Below, in pieces: positions 54,600 to 64,000 of a stretch of DNA of 64,000 bases. Positions within the stretch are counted from its first letter, which is position 1. Every line of letters begins with the position of its first letter. Origin of the DNA: Balamuthia mandrillaris (taxonomy: Eukaryota; Discosea; Longamoebia; Balamuthiidae); contig JAVKOQ010000012.1 of NCBI GenBank assembly GCA_031835245.1, forward strand, positions 322,501-386,500, in the 5' to 3' direction. Made by a program: the position numbers and the translations under genes. Below the pieces are notes generated by a model that was not told where the DNA came from, searched no databases, and saw only the letters and a program-made list of their open reading frames with translations.

Positions 54600-54672
54600 A
54601 TTTGATGCAGTATCTCATGACGACGTGCTAGAGAGCAAAAGTTCGCTGAGCGGGCCTCGGTGCACCGGTTTG

Positions 54673-57600
54673 TTAGCTGCTGGAATCGAGGTTCATCTTG
54701 CGAATGGCCTCCGTGTCAAACTTGGGCAGTCGGGTGGAAACCTGTTTGGCCAGCCTTGCTTCCGTCCCAACCGAAATATGCTCTGAGCCAGGCACTAGCA
54801 AGGCAGAGAGATTGTAAGTTATTTCTGTTTTTCTTGAGAAAGAATAAAAAAAACGTACTGATGAGCTCCGTTCTTCCGTTCCTGATCTTTCTGAACCGGG
54901 TGCTGGTGCGCATGGAGAGAGCCAACTGCTTGACCGTTCCCTGGCCCTTGCCCTCCGTCAGCAGGTCGTTGACGAGGCTGTCCACGTCGACGTTCCTCGG
55001 CCCTCTCTTGCTCTCCGCCTCAAAGTCGTTGAGGAGCATGCTCGTGTTGCGGTTGATGGTGCGCGGCCTAGCGCTGTTTGGCCGAAGGTCCTCTGAGACG
55101 CCGCTTGGGGCCTCCACTTCTTTCACGTCCAGAATAGAGCGCTTCACCGATCTGTTTTGTTTGGATCAGTAACAAGAGAGAGGGAGGAGAGAGGAGCGAG
55201 GAAGAGGGAGAACGTACTGGTTTCGGATCAAGGAGGGTCTCTCTTTGTTGGGCGAGGAGGGAAGAATAGCAGATCCTCCCCCTCCTTCCTTCCTCTCCTT
55301 CTTCTCCTTCTTCTTCTTGGCCTCCTCCTTCTTCAACTTGGCCAACTCCTTCTTCTTCTTGGCTGCTTCCTCCTTCTTCAACTTGGCCAACCTCTTCTTC
55401 TCCAGCAGTTCCTTCTTGCGTTGCAATGCTTGCTCCTTCTTCTTCAGCGCTTCCTCTTTCCTTCGCAGCGTGATGTTGTACTTAACGGCCGTTTGGAAGC
55501 TTTGCGTGAACTTGTCCCAGTCGCTGAAGAAGCCGCCCATATCGTCCGTCGCCTTTTCGCCAAAGTATTGCACTTGTTGCTTAAAGTCCTCATCCTTCTT
55601 AGCCAGTTTGTCCAACCGTGGTTGCAGATCGTCACTCCATTTCTAGTTTATTTATTTCAAGAAGGAACATATTAATAAAGCAGAAAAATGAGGAAGGAAA
55701 GAAAAACAGAAACATAACACAGAAGAGAGAGAGAGAGAGAGAGAGAGAGGAGTGAGGGCGAGGTACAGATAAATAAGTTATCCATCGTTCATTTTTCTCT
55801 TTTTTGGCTTCCTCAAGTTCGGTTTTCAACATGGAAAAGTCTTTGCGAATAAACGATGTTTCCACTTGCAGCGACTCCACCGCTATATGTAAAGGAAAAC
55901 GTCGTTAACAACTGTTCTTTTCGCGCAACAGAAGAGAAAAGAGACCTTGTTTAGCTTCCTGGATGTGCGCAAGCTCATCAGGGAAAAGCAACAACTCGGG
56001 GAAGTTGCTCTCCACCAGGCTAGCGATGTGATGTAGCAAACTGTATTTGGGTCGCACGTTGGATTGCACATCGTTCAACTGAAGTGAAACGAAATTAGCC
56101 ATTAAAGGTTTTCTCAAAGCATAGAAATGCAGAAAACAAGCAATCAATCAAGAAAAAGCACCTTAAGTAAACTGCTGAGTTTGAAGCCATGGCACTGGGT
56201 TCGCGGATTGTTGAGGTAGTTACCCACAGCCAAAGCAATTTCCAAAACTTTAGCTAATTTGTCGCTCTTGAGCTCTTCTAATGCTGTTTCTACTGTTCTA
56301 GCGTTCTGAAGAAATAAAAAGCATTAACACAGTAATTTCTTTTCAAAACCAGAAAAAGAGATAAACCTCTTCGGCCTCCGCCAGTTTCTCTTTCGCTTCT
56401 TCTATGAACAACAGCACGGAGATCTTTTCTCGCACCCGGGGCACTTGGGTCATGAACTATTATTTATTGCAGAGAGAGAGAGAGAGACTATCAGATTGCT
56501 AAGGGAGGAGAGAGAATAAGAAAGAGTGAGAAGACATACGGTATGCAACGTTTTTTCTGGAACAGTCAGTTCATCAGGGTTACCTTGGAAGGAAGTCATT
56601 TTATCTTTCTATTGTTGTAAAAGAAAGATTCCCGCAAAGAGAGGTTAGTCTTACTGAGTTTGGAGAAAAAGAACAACCACAAAAACGACAAGGAGAGAGA
56701 GAGAGAGAGAGAGATGAAAGCGGTACCTCTTCGTCGTATTGCTTGTATGGGAAAAGGTTACGCAATTCACTCATGGTCTTCGCGCTGACAAACTTTGTAT
56801 CTATTTCATTAATGGCTTTACAAATATCGGCAGGTGATTGTGGGAATCGATGCATGACAATAGCTACATAAAGCATTAACACTTGTTAATAATTTTAATA
56901 CAGAATGGAGAGAGGGAAACACGTACAAATAATGTTACAACGCTGGTTATCAAGCAGAGTAGCCCTTTTCTCAGAGGCAGAAGCAGTACGAATGGTAGAA
57001 CCGGGAGAGCCAGCAGGTCCGCCGGCCGCACCAGGTATACCTCCAATAATGGTACCGCCAGGACCCTTCTTGGGCTCCTTCTTCTTTAAAGCGAACACCT
57101 GTTCTATCTCCGAGGTGTCAATGAGATTCTTATCTATCAGCTTCAAAGGTTTCATCTTCTCAAAGACAGTGCCTTTGGTCTGTGGGGGAGGGATCTGATT
57201 CCACCTCCAAGGTAACATGGGAGGGCGATCAGGGTCTTGGAAGGAGGGACCAGCGGAAGGTCCACCCATGCCAGGCGGAGGAGGAGGACCAGGAGGAGGA
57301 GGACCGCCACCGGGTGGAGGAGGAGGGGCGCCACCAGGGGGAGGGGGCGGACCGCCCATAGGAGGAGGAGGAGCATTGGTAGCTTCCGGAGGGGGAGGTG
57401 GTGGCGAAGCCGAGGAGGGGTCTTCGGCGCCGTTTTCTTTGGCGGGAGCGCTGAGGTCAACACGAACGCCGGTGGTTTCCTTCATGAACGCAGCTAAAAC
57501 GTGTTCATATGTGATTCCCGATGCTTAAAAAGGGAGTGAGAGAGTGGAGAGCGAGGAAGTGAGAAGTTGCTTTGGGAAACAAGGAGAAAGAAAACAAGAG

Positions 57601-59758
57601 ATGGAGACGTACTGTTGCCCATCAGATCAAACTGACGCACTAACTTCTCGATGATGTTCCAAATCTTTTGAGCCAATTCTTTGTTGTCGATGGAGAGACC
57701 GAGATGAAGGAAGGAGTGAAGAATGGACATAAATGTCTTCTCCAGCTCCGTCCCGCGCATGAGGTCCCATAACGTCTTGATGATCTCCAAGGGCTTGTCT
57801 GGGGCATCAGGACTGCCATCCGAGGACATGCTCTTCATTCGGTTCTTCAGTTCAAGGCCATCGTTCTCTAGTTCCTCGTCCCAAGTCAGGCAAACCTCTT
57901 GCAGCTCCTCATTGTCAGCGTAACGAGACTTCAAGTCCTGCAGCACATCAGCGATGTTCTCATTCATAAAGTCATCTGTACATTTTAAACGAATGGTTAC
58001 TCTCCGCATGGCTTATTTACAATATGTACACTTGTGTAGTTTGTTTCTGTTTCTTTTTTAAAGCGTTTGTAACGCACTGCTTTTTTTTTTTTGTTTATGT
58101 TTGCGTTCTGTGTTTTCAACTTGATGTTTCCTGTTTCTCTGTTGCTCAGGTTCCCAATTATTTGGTTCTGTCGCTTATTTTCTAATTGATTCCATCTATC
58201 TCTTTTTTCTTGGTTTTGCTTTTTTTCTGATTATAAAATTATTCCTTCTGTTTCCATTTCCTATAGTACCACTCGTTTTGCGTTTACATCTTTCGCTATT
58301 TGGGATTTTTTCTATCTGTTTCTCTTTCTGTTTCCCAATTAATTTTATCCGTTATCTTCATTTGTTTCTTTTTTTTTCTTTTCTTTCTCTTTTTCTATTT
58401 CTGTTTGTTTTGTTTCTTTGTTCCGTGTTGTCGCTTTAAAAAAAAAACCACGTACCTCTCACTTTTACTCGCTCTTCGATGCTTCCGGATTGTACGAGCA
58501 TGGTGTTGATAAACGTCATGAAAGCAAGCTTATAGTCCATGTCTTTGCCATCATCCAATTCTTCTATCAACGCCCGAAAGTCTCTTGGCTTTGCCACATG
58601 ATACACGTGAACTGCTTCCGTCACTAGTCTTTGTTGTTTTGGTCGTTAAGCGAGAACCAAGGCGAAAGAGAGGGAGAGGGAGAGGGAGAGAGAGAGAGAG
58701 AGAGAGAGAGCACGCAAGCGAGGGAACAAGAGATAACCAGCGGAGTGAAAAAAGGAAGAGGATAAGAGAGAAAAGAGAAGATAAGAGAAGAGGGAAGACA
58801 TACTCCCATGTATCTTGTGAAAGGAGGAGGATGGCTGCCAATAATTCAAAGACTAAACACTTTTTGTCGGTTGGAATGAATGACAGACAAAATACAATTG
58901 TTTGGAAGCCGCCTCGTATGTTCTGTAGCTCTTTCAAGCCAGCCTAACGTACAAAAAGTCAATTACAGATAACGATAAAACAAAAAAACAGAAGTGATTA
59001 CCCCTCCATTATTAATCATTTCTACAATACAAGCAAGGATGAGTTCCAACAACGCTTGGTCTTTTTCTTCACGTCGGAAGGACCTATTATAGTCACGTTA
59101 GCGTGTGTAAAAGACGTCCTCTTTCTCTCTGCTTTCTCCAGTTCTATTGCTCACGTACCCCAAAAGATAGCTGTAGTAAGCCAAAGAGTCATATAGCCAA
59201 TAAACACCGTTACACTGCACAAAGTCTTGCACAAAGTCACTATCACTGGAAAGTTTGTCGCAAAGGCGGTCCAATCCAGACAGATCCATCTCTCTCGTTC
59301 TCAGCTTTTCAATCATGAGCAACACGTCCGAGTCGAGGTCAGGCGAGTCAGAATAGGCGGAGATCTTTGCTCCTTTCTTAGCAAAGGTCCAAGCCATCTT
59401 TTCCGCTCGGCTTTCTTCTCCAGGAGGTAAACCGATGGCATCCTTTTAAATAAAAAGCATGAGTTTGGTACTAAAGGAACAAACGAATTCGTGAAGAACG
59501 AAAAGAAGAAGAGGAAGAAGAAAAGCGAAGAACAAGAACAACAAGCCGAGGAAGGGACAGAGGCAGAGGAAAAACAAGCTCACGACAATACAAGAAAAAA
59601 AATAACGAATAAAAAGAAGGATGAATAGAGAACAAAAACAGATATCGTTTTCGCAAACTAGAAAGAGGCAAACAATGTAGAGCAAAAAAAGGGGAGCATA
59701 CCAAGTATCGCTCAAACTTGCGGTTAACCTCCGCTCTTTGTTTTGCTTTGGAGGCCAT
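54673..59758 (-). CDS. Formin (GBD/FH3-FH1-FH2)
   Basis: Sixteen exons (59758-59702, 59442-59159, 59083-59002, 58943-58804, 58628-58456, 57975-57613, 57523-56927, 56863-56727, 56608-56540, 56456-56367, 56305-56162, 56078-55946, 55882-55767, 55642-55218, 55151-54859, 54794-54673); phases sum to 1074 aa. The N-terminal third is a GBD/FH3-type armadillo array (LILACIVEMINNGGAGLKEL, LVFELLAAILLLSQD). FH1 is a Pro/Gly run at about 57260-57410. FH2 shows LPWRWNQIPPPQ, the switch to RCNIISIVMHRF, and the core GNYLNNPRTQCHGFKLSSLL. A long Lys/Glu/Ala coiled region follows FH2 (KKEEAAKKKKELAKLKKEE). It nucleates and elongates unbranched actin filaments, presumably under Rho-GTPase control. No classical DAD motif is obvious in the last exons. 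Confidence 0.92.
57255..57425 (-). repeat. Coding proline-rich FH1 repeat
   Basis: Tandem CCT/CCA/CCC codons with Gly form the profilin-binding FH1 part of the formin. The antisense strand shows a Gly-rich artefact frame. Confidence 0.88.
58671..58710. repeat. (GGGAGA)n/(GA)n microsatellite in formin intron
   Basis: In the intron 58629-58803. Other formin introns hold shorter (GA)n runs at 55722-55749, 56470-56486 and 56694-56713; all are CT-type on the sense strand. Confidence 0.85.
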
Positions 59759-60842
59759 TGTTAGGGCAGTTCAACTCAAAAACGTTGCTTTCTTTCGAGT
59801 ATCCCCTCTTTGCACAACAGGTGAGGCAGAGTTGCTTCTTCTTCTTCTTCAAACGCCGTCACTCACCAAAACCAGATACAAAAAAAATCCTGATTTGTAA
59901 TTATTTTTTTTTTACGGTCGGCAAAACGAAATGAGTTAAACTTCATCAACCTCTTTTTTTTTAATATTTTGTTGGCGACAACCTGTTGAAAGAAAAAACA
60001 AGAAGCCCTTTTCCCTCAATCGAAATCGATGCTCACTACGCGCAAAGGAAGGATTTTTCAGCAGCGGCGTTCCTTCCTTCTGCTACGTTATTCTTGTCTC
60101 CTTTTTTTTTTTTTAAATATTTTTGCATTCAGAAAAAAAATTTTATCGCGAATTATCAAAGATAAATTAGGAAGGACCCTCGCGAGTCATGAAATTTCGG
60201 GGAATAAACGATCGCCTTGAGAAATGAACGCGGCGAAGGAGGAGGCAGGTCGAGCGGTGAAATCGGACGGTGGCTGGCCTTAGCTGTCCCACCACGGGTC
60301 AAGTGTGGGCACAAAGAGAAGAAGAATCGGCGGTTGGATTCTTCGGCAGGCATTGTCGGTGCGAGGTAAAAACCCTTTCGTCAGCGTTGCTGTGGCAAAC
60401 ACCAAAACGTTCACGCTTCCAGGGCTGGACGGGTCCAAGAGGCAGGCTGCGCGTCCTTTCCCTGACCACCAGTGACTTTTGAACCGCAGCTCAACCCCAC
60501 ACACCACCCCTCGAAATGCGAAACAGTCTTCTCCATGAATGAGACCCTCTTGGCGTCCATTTCCTTGAAAGGTGGTTGTGCGCATTCCATGTGTGTTTCA
60601 AAGCGAGAGAGAGAGAGAGAAACACCATCCGTGCGCTCCCGTCGCTCCTTTTAGCGTGCGCCGTGCCGCTGAAACCGCGGTAATTTTCCCGTTTTCTGGG
60701 CTGACTTCTCCTGAAAAATAAGGAAATTCACGCGCTGGCGGTGGACCACCACCGCCAGCAAAACAAACAAAGGGCAGCAACAGGTAAAAACAAAAGTCCA
60801 AAGCAACTACGCGCACCACACAATCAACCGACCAGCGCAACC
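59759..60842. other. Divergent intergenic region between formin and metallothionein
   Basis: 1084 bp, the first half AT-rich, the second half GC-rich. Nothing coding is supported. The part near the metallothionein has several GTGCGC/TGCGC words (around 60580, 60630, 60655) that resemble the core of animal metal-response elements, and a strong stem-loop at 60734-60759. Confidence 0.55.
60734..60759 (+). promoter_or_regulatory. Perfect 11-bp stem-loop upstream of metallothionein
   Basis: GCTGGCGGTGG, loop ACCA, CCACCGCCAGC: an uninterrupted 11-bp GC-rich stem ending 83 bp before the metallothionein ATG. It could be a hairpin in the 5' UTR controlling translation, or a palindromic protein-binding site. 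Seen directly; function is inference. Confidence 0.5.
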
Positions 60843-61230
60843 ATGTCCTCGAAACAAACCGCTCCGTCTTGTTGCAGTGGCTGTGCGTGCCTCTACTTTT
60901 TTTTTTTTGTTTGGGAGGGGGTGTGGTGTGGTGTGTTTGTTACCTGATGATAACTGACCTCTACGTTTAAAAAAAAAAAACAGCTTCCTGCGACTGTGGA
61001 CCCAGCTGCAGCTGTGGACCATCTTGCTCGGGCAAGCAGCAACAGGAAAAGAAGCAAGCTGCCAAGTCTACCAAAGGCTGCTCCAACAGTACGTTTCTTT
61101 TGTTTCTTGTGTTTGTTGGACAAAACTGACTGTGATCCTCTTTCTTCTTTCTTTGTTTGTTTTCCCCGCCAAAGGCAACTGCCCATGTGGCTCTGACTGC
61201 CAGTGCGGTTCGTCCTGTACTTGCAAGTGA
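60843..61230 (+). CDS. Metallothionein
   Basis: Three exons (60843-60882, 60984-61088, 61175-61230), 66 aa with 14 Cys. The Cys appear in CC, CxC and CGPSCSC-type clusters: SCCSG at the start, CDCGPSCSCGPSC in exon 2, a Lys/Gln/Ala spacer (KQQQEKKQAAKSTK), and CPCGSDCQCGSSCTC in exon 3. It has no aromatic residues or His. This is the build of a two-domain metallothionein that binds Zn, Cu or Cd through thiolates, in the cytosol. Splices preserve phase 1 at both joins and place the Cys pattern correctly. It is too short to stand out as an open frame. Induction by metals is expected from the family. Confidence 0.9.
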
Positions 61231-61577
61231 GGAGAACAAGGCAACAGTTATTGGCAAAGAGGGCCTCAGTAACTTGTACCTCTACCCCTTGTCCGTTCCA
61301 TAAACTTACAAGTTTGCTTTTAAAAAAACAGTAAGCAGAGAGCGATAGAGAGAGAGAGCGAAGAGAGAGCGAGATCATGGAGGAGAGAATGAGTGAAAGA
61401 GAAAAGAGAGCGATGAAGCGTTGAGCGCGGGGAGAAGAGAGCATTCGCAGAGCGAGAAGCGATGAGCAGACAAAGGAAACACGACAAAGACAAGAAAACA
61501 ACTTAAACAGTAAGTTTTCTTTTTTTTTTTTCACTACAAACACATATTTAAAACAAGCTAGCATATCAGCAACTCGT
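61231..61577. other. Intergenic, convergent 3' ends
   Basis: 347 bp between the metallothionein and the actin-bundling protein gene stops. It contains GAGA-rich sequence at 61335-61480 and a T run near 61512. No gene is seen. Confidence 0.65.
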
Positions 61578-62685
61578 TTACTTTTGCTTCTTGTAGCCAC
61601 CCTTGCTGGTGGGCAAGTAAGCCCTAGCCTCGTGCAACTCCCTGTCCAACCACCACAAAGCTCCCTGCGCACTGCCAGGCTTGCTCTTGACTTCATCAAG
61701 GTAAGCCTGAGCCTCCGCCACTCGCCTCTCAGCCTCCTGAAGAGCGGCCTCAGCAGCCACGCGAGCTTCCTCAGCAGCGTTGGCGGCCTTCTCGGCCTTC
61801 TTCACGGCAGCCTCGGTGGTGATCTTGGCACGACGCAAGGGCAGAGGGTCCTCTCCCAAGTGTTGGGCCAGCTCGTTCTTGGCCTTGTTCCTGGAGACCA
61901 GGCCGCCCTCCTCGGAGGCGCGCTTGAGCTCCTCGGTCTTGCGGTTGTAGGCATCCTCTTGGGCCTTGAGCTCTGCAAGGGCAGCCTCGAGCTCCTTTTG
62001 GGCGGCCTTGGCTTCTACCTCTCTAGCAGCGGCTTCTTCGGCGGTTCTTCGCACCTTTGAAAAAAGTGAGAAGAGTTATAAGCAAGAGAGAGCGAGAGAG
62101 AGAAAGCGAGAGAAGGAGAACGAGAACAGACAGTAGAACGAGAAGAACGAGGGAAAAAACAATACCTCTTCAAAAGCAGCTTGAACCTCAACAAGCATTT
62201 GTTGGGCCTTCTTGACCTCCTCTTGGTTGTCTCCCTGAGCAGCATTGACGAGCTCGTGCCAGTCGACTTTGTAACTGAGAAATATTTTTACAAAAAAGTG
62301 TAAGAGACCACAGCCAAAAAAAAATAAATAAATCAAAAAGTGCAGAAAGAGCGATTTACCGGAAGATCAAAAAGTGGATGAAAGGAACCAATCGGACCTT
62401 CTCAACGCCCACTTCGCGCAGCTTATCTCTCATCTGCGTCACGGTGAGGGTCTCCTGGTTGATCTCCAGGAAGCGGTGGGCCTGGAACTCATCCAGAGCG
62501 CAGCCCTCGCCCTTCTTGGCCTGGTCCAGCTCGGCATGATCGTGGGTGAACTTCCACAGGCGCTCCGCCTCCTGCTCGGCGAATTGCTTCCAGTAGGCGT
62601 TGAGGAACCAGACGGCCTGCTGCTTGTAGGGCTTGGAGGCCAGGTCGATCAACTTTTCGGTGTCGTTGCTTCCGGCTAAGCTCAT
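61578..62685 (-). CDS. Calcium-regulated actin-bundling protein homologue (34-kDa type)
   Basis: Three exons (62685-62360, 62274-62166, 62054-61578), 303 aa, close to the 295 aa of Dictyostelium ABP-34. KQQAVWFLNAYWKQF matches the family signature (QQAVxFLNAYW) near residue 22. VRLVPFIHFLIFRYKVDW stands where the known proteins have their EF-hand-flanked segment. The C-terminal half is one long Ala/Glu coiled coil (AEEAAAREVEAKAAQKELE) ending in GALWWLDRELHEARAYL, which is the family end. The protein crosslinks actin filaments in cortex and pseudopods. The calcium-loop residues of the family EF-hand look poorly kept, so calcium control is uncertain. A 36-bp copy of exon 1 lies inverted at 62973-63008. 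Confidence 0.87.
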
Positions 62686-63561
62686 TGCGCTGGTGTGGTG
62701 TATGTATGACTGCCAACAGGGATGTTTTTTTTTTTTCTCTTAAAGAAAAGAATGAAAAAAAAAATTTGAAACGAAATTTTTTGATTAACAATTTCTTAAT
62801 TTTTTTTTTCGAGTATTGCGTCTAGTTGCGGATTGGTCAATGTTTTATGAAAAACGATTTGTTGGGAAAAACGCGAGTTTGAAAATGATTGGTCGGTAGA
62901 GAGCCCTTCAGTGGCTGAAGTTGTCTTCGTGCGGAAGGGATGTAACCGCGGCGGTGCGGCTTGGGAAGGAACGCCCACGGCTTCCTGGAGATCAACCAGG
63001 AGACCCTCCGTCGGGGACGACGAGCGATTCCAAAGCTAGAAGTGTACATCACATGGTAAGACACGCCGAGGGAAGAAGGAAGCTGCCACCAATGTGCAAT
63101 ACGAATCTGGGGTAGGCTTTTACGGAGGGTACGCCAACAAATGTTTTCCTGGTAATGTCGCCCTGTTTTGGCGGACCTTCTTTTGCTCCTGCAAAAATAT
63201 CGAAGAGCAAAAGGCAACCAACTTTTCTTTCTTTCAAGAAAGGACGCGAGGCTCGCGACGCGAGTTCGACTCTCGCCGTGGGCATGATATCCTTGAAACG
63301 GAGAAAGTAAATATGTGTCTTCATTTTTGCGCTGTTTCACTGTGGACACTTGTTTGCGCTCCGCTTGTCTCATCCTGTTCCAGACCTTTTTGCCATCACA
63401 GCACCGCAAGAAAACAAGCGAAGGAAACTTTTTTTTGTTGGGGGTGAAACGAAGATCGACGACGCATCAGAGTTACTACTTAATCTTCTCTCTCTTCTCA
63501 CCAAAAAAAAAAATTCAGTTGCAAGTCCGTTTGGTTAGAAAAATAAGATCTCTCTCCGAAA
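62686..63561. other. Intergenic region with exon fragment and tRNA-like remnant
   Basis: 876 bp between the divergent actin-bundling protein and RagA genes. It contains the inverted exon copy at 62973-63008 and a T-arm-like sequence at about 63256-63272 (GCGAG-TTCGACT-CTCGC). No intact gene could be recognised. Confidence 0.6.
62973..63008 (+). pseudogene. Inverted copy of actin-bundling protein exon fragment
   Basis: 36 bases match 62446-62481 (read on the opposite strand) with a single mismatch. The copied piece codes for AHRFLEINQETL in the parent. It is out of any gene context and inverted relative to the parent, 290 bp upstream of the parent's start. Confidence 0.75.
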
Positions 63562-64000
63562 ATGATGAAAAAAAAGGTCTGATTGAATTCAAATTTTTTT
63601 TTTGGGGGGGAGGTGCGGTTCTAAATGTCCTCTTACCATTTTCTTCTCTCTCTCTCTCTCTCTCTCTCTCCTCATTCTCACAACAGGTTTTGTTGATGGG
63701 AAAGAGCGGGTCCGGCAAGACCTCCATGCGGTCCATCATCTTTGCTAATTACATCGCCAGAGACACAACACGCCTCGCCGCCACCAGTACTGCTTGCCTC
63801 TCCTTCTTGTCCTTCTCTTCTTCCTTTCAGCCCTGAATCTTCCTCTCCTCTCTTTCTATCTGGATTTTTTTTTCATCTTTTTGTTGCTACAACGACTTAA
63901 TGTGTTTGTTTGCAGTCGATGTGGAGCACTCTCACGTTCGATTTTTGGGGAACTTGGCCCTGAATCTTTGGGATTGCGGAGGACAGGAAGCCTTCATGGA
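63562..64000 (+). CDS. RRAGA: RagA/Gtr1-type Rag GTPase, 3' part outside window
   Basis: Three exons in view: 63562-63576 (15 nt, MMKKK), 63687-63786, and 63916 onward past the window edge. Spliced, it begins with [19 protein letters not shown] (P-loop GKSGSGKTS), [20 protein letters not shown] as switch I, and [18 protein letters not shown] as switch II (the WDCGGQ of Rag GTPases). RagA, paired with RagC/D on lysosomes, recruits TORC1 in response to amino acids. The identity with the family is near-complete over this stretch. The five-codon first exon was recognised because it restores the start of the protein. The first intron carries (CT)n. Confidence 0.94.

Noticed and set aside
57217-57528. 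Gly-rich frames on the plus strand
   Set aside because: Antisense of the formin FH1 proline codons.
63238-63290. tRNA-like T-arm (GCGAGTTCGACTCTCGC) followed by CGTGGGC
   Set aside because: No matching acceptor 5' half, D-arm or anticodon arm could be placed nearby; at best a tRNA remnant.
1-64000. CRISPR arrays, bacterial operons, Shine-Dalgarno sites
   Set aside because: The window is eukaryotic; repeats are microsatellites without spacer structure.

Overview
This is a 64 kb stretch of a eukaryotic nuclear genome. It is gene-dense, with at least 28 protein-coding genes on both strands, many short GT-AG introns (about 50-500 bp, mostly 60-150 bp), one intron-bearing tRNA gene, and introns loaded with (CT)n-type microsatellites. 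Gene content points to a free-living amoeba (Amoebozoa). It includes a Ras with the GGGGVGKS P-loop seen in amoebozoan Ras, a homologue of the Dictyostelium/Acanthamoeba-type calcium-regulated actin-bundling protein, a GBD/FH3-type formin, RhoGEF and RhoGAP, a TKL-type kinase, an AA15-like LPMO, and F-box proteins with NGCPWD repeats. The moderate GC and intron style suggest a discosean such as a Balamuthia-like amoeba, but the species is inference.

Layout. 0-6 kb: 3' part of a DH-PH RhoGEF (+), a membrane-anchored SDR (-), and an orphan secreted-protein ORF (+). 6-16 kb: ankyrin protein (+), phosphoserine phosphatase (+), F-box/repeat protein (-), second SDR with eight exons (-), a fragment of a Fanzor/TnpB-like protein (-), and a secreted FG-GAP propeller protein (+). 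16-26 kb: polyQ RhoGAP (-), AA15-like LPMO (+), FAD monooxygenase (-), coiled-coil protein possibly of the XRCC4/SAS-6 fold (+), and a GT4-like glycosyltransferase (-) whose intron carries tRNA-Tyr(GUA). 26-38 kb: four-CBS protein (+), TKL kinase (-), a 12-exon DEP/EF-hand/PH/phospholipase D protein with degenerate HKD motifs (-), and Ras (-). 38-54 kb: second F-box/repeat protein (-), MTP18 homologue (+), secreted NTF2-like protein (-), Integrator subunit 8 homologue (+), secreted glycosidase-like protein (+), and a disordered protein (+). 53-64 kb: securin-like protein (-), 16-exon formin (-), metallothionein (+), actin-bundling protein (-), and the first exons of RagA (+).

Genes working together. 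RhoGEF, RhoGAP, Ras, formin and the actin-bundling protein belong to small-GTPase and actin control. RagA and the four-CBS (AMPK-gamma-like) protein belong to nutrient and energy sensing. The AA15-like protein, the glycosidase-like protein and the FG-GAP protein are secreted and may act on cell-wall polysaccharides of prey or on the cyst wall (inference). Many neighbours are arranged head to head, and their shared upstream regions often hold a TGTCGACA palindrome, a candidate promoter element.

Exon coordinates were worked out by hand from reading frame, splice consensus and family alignment. For most multi-exon genes all exon phases sum correctly; uncertain joints are marked.
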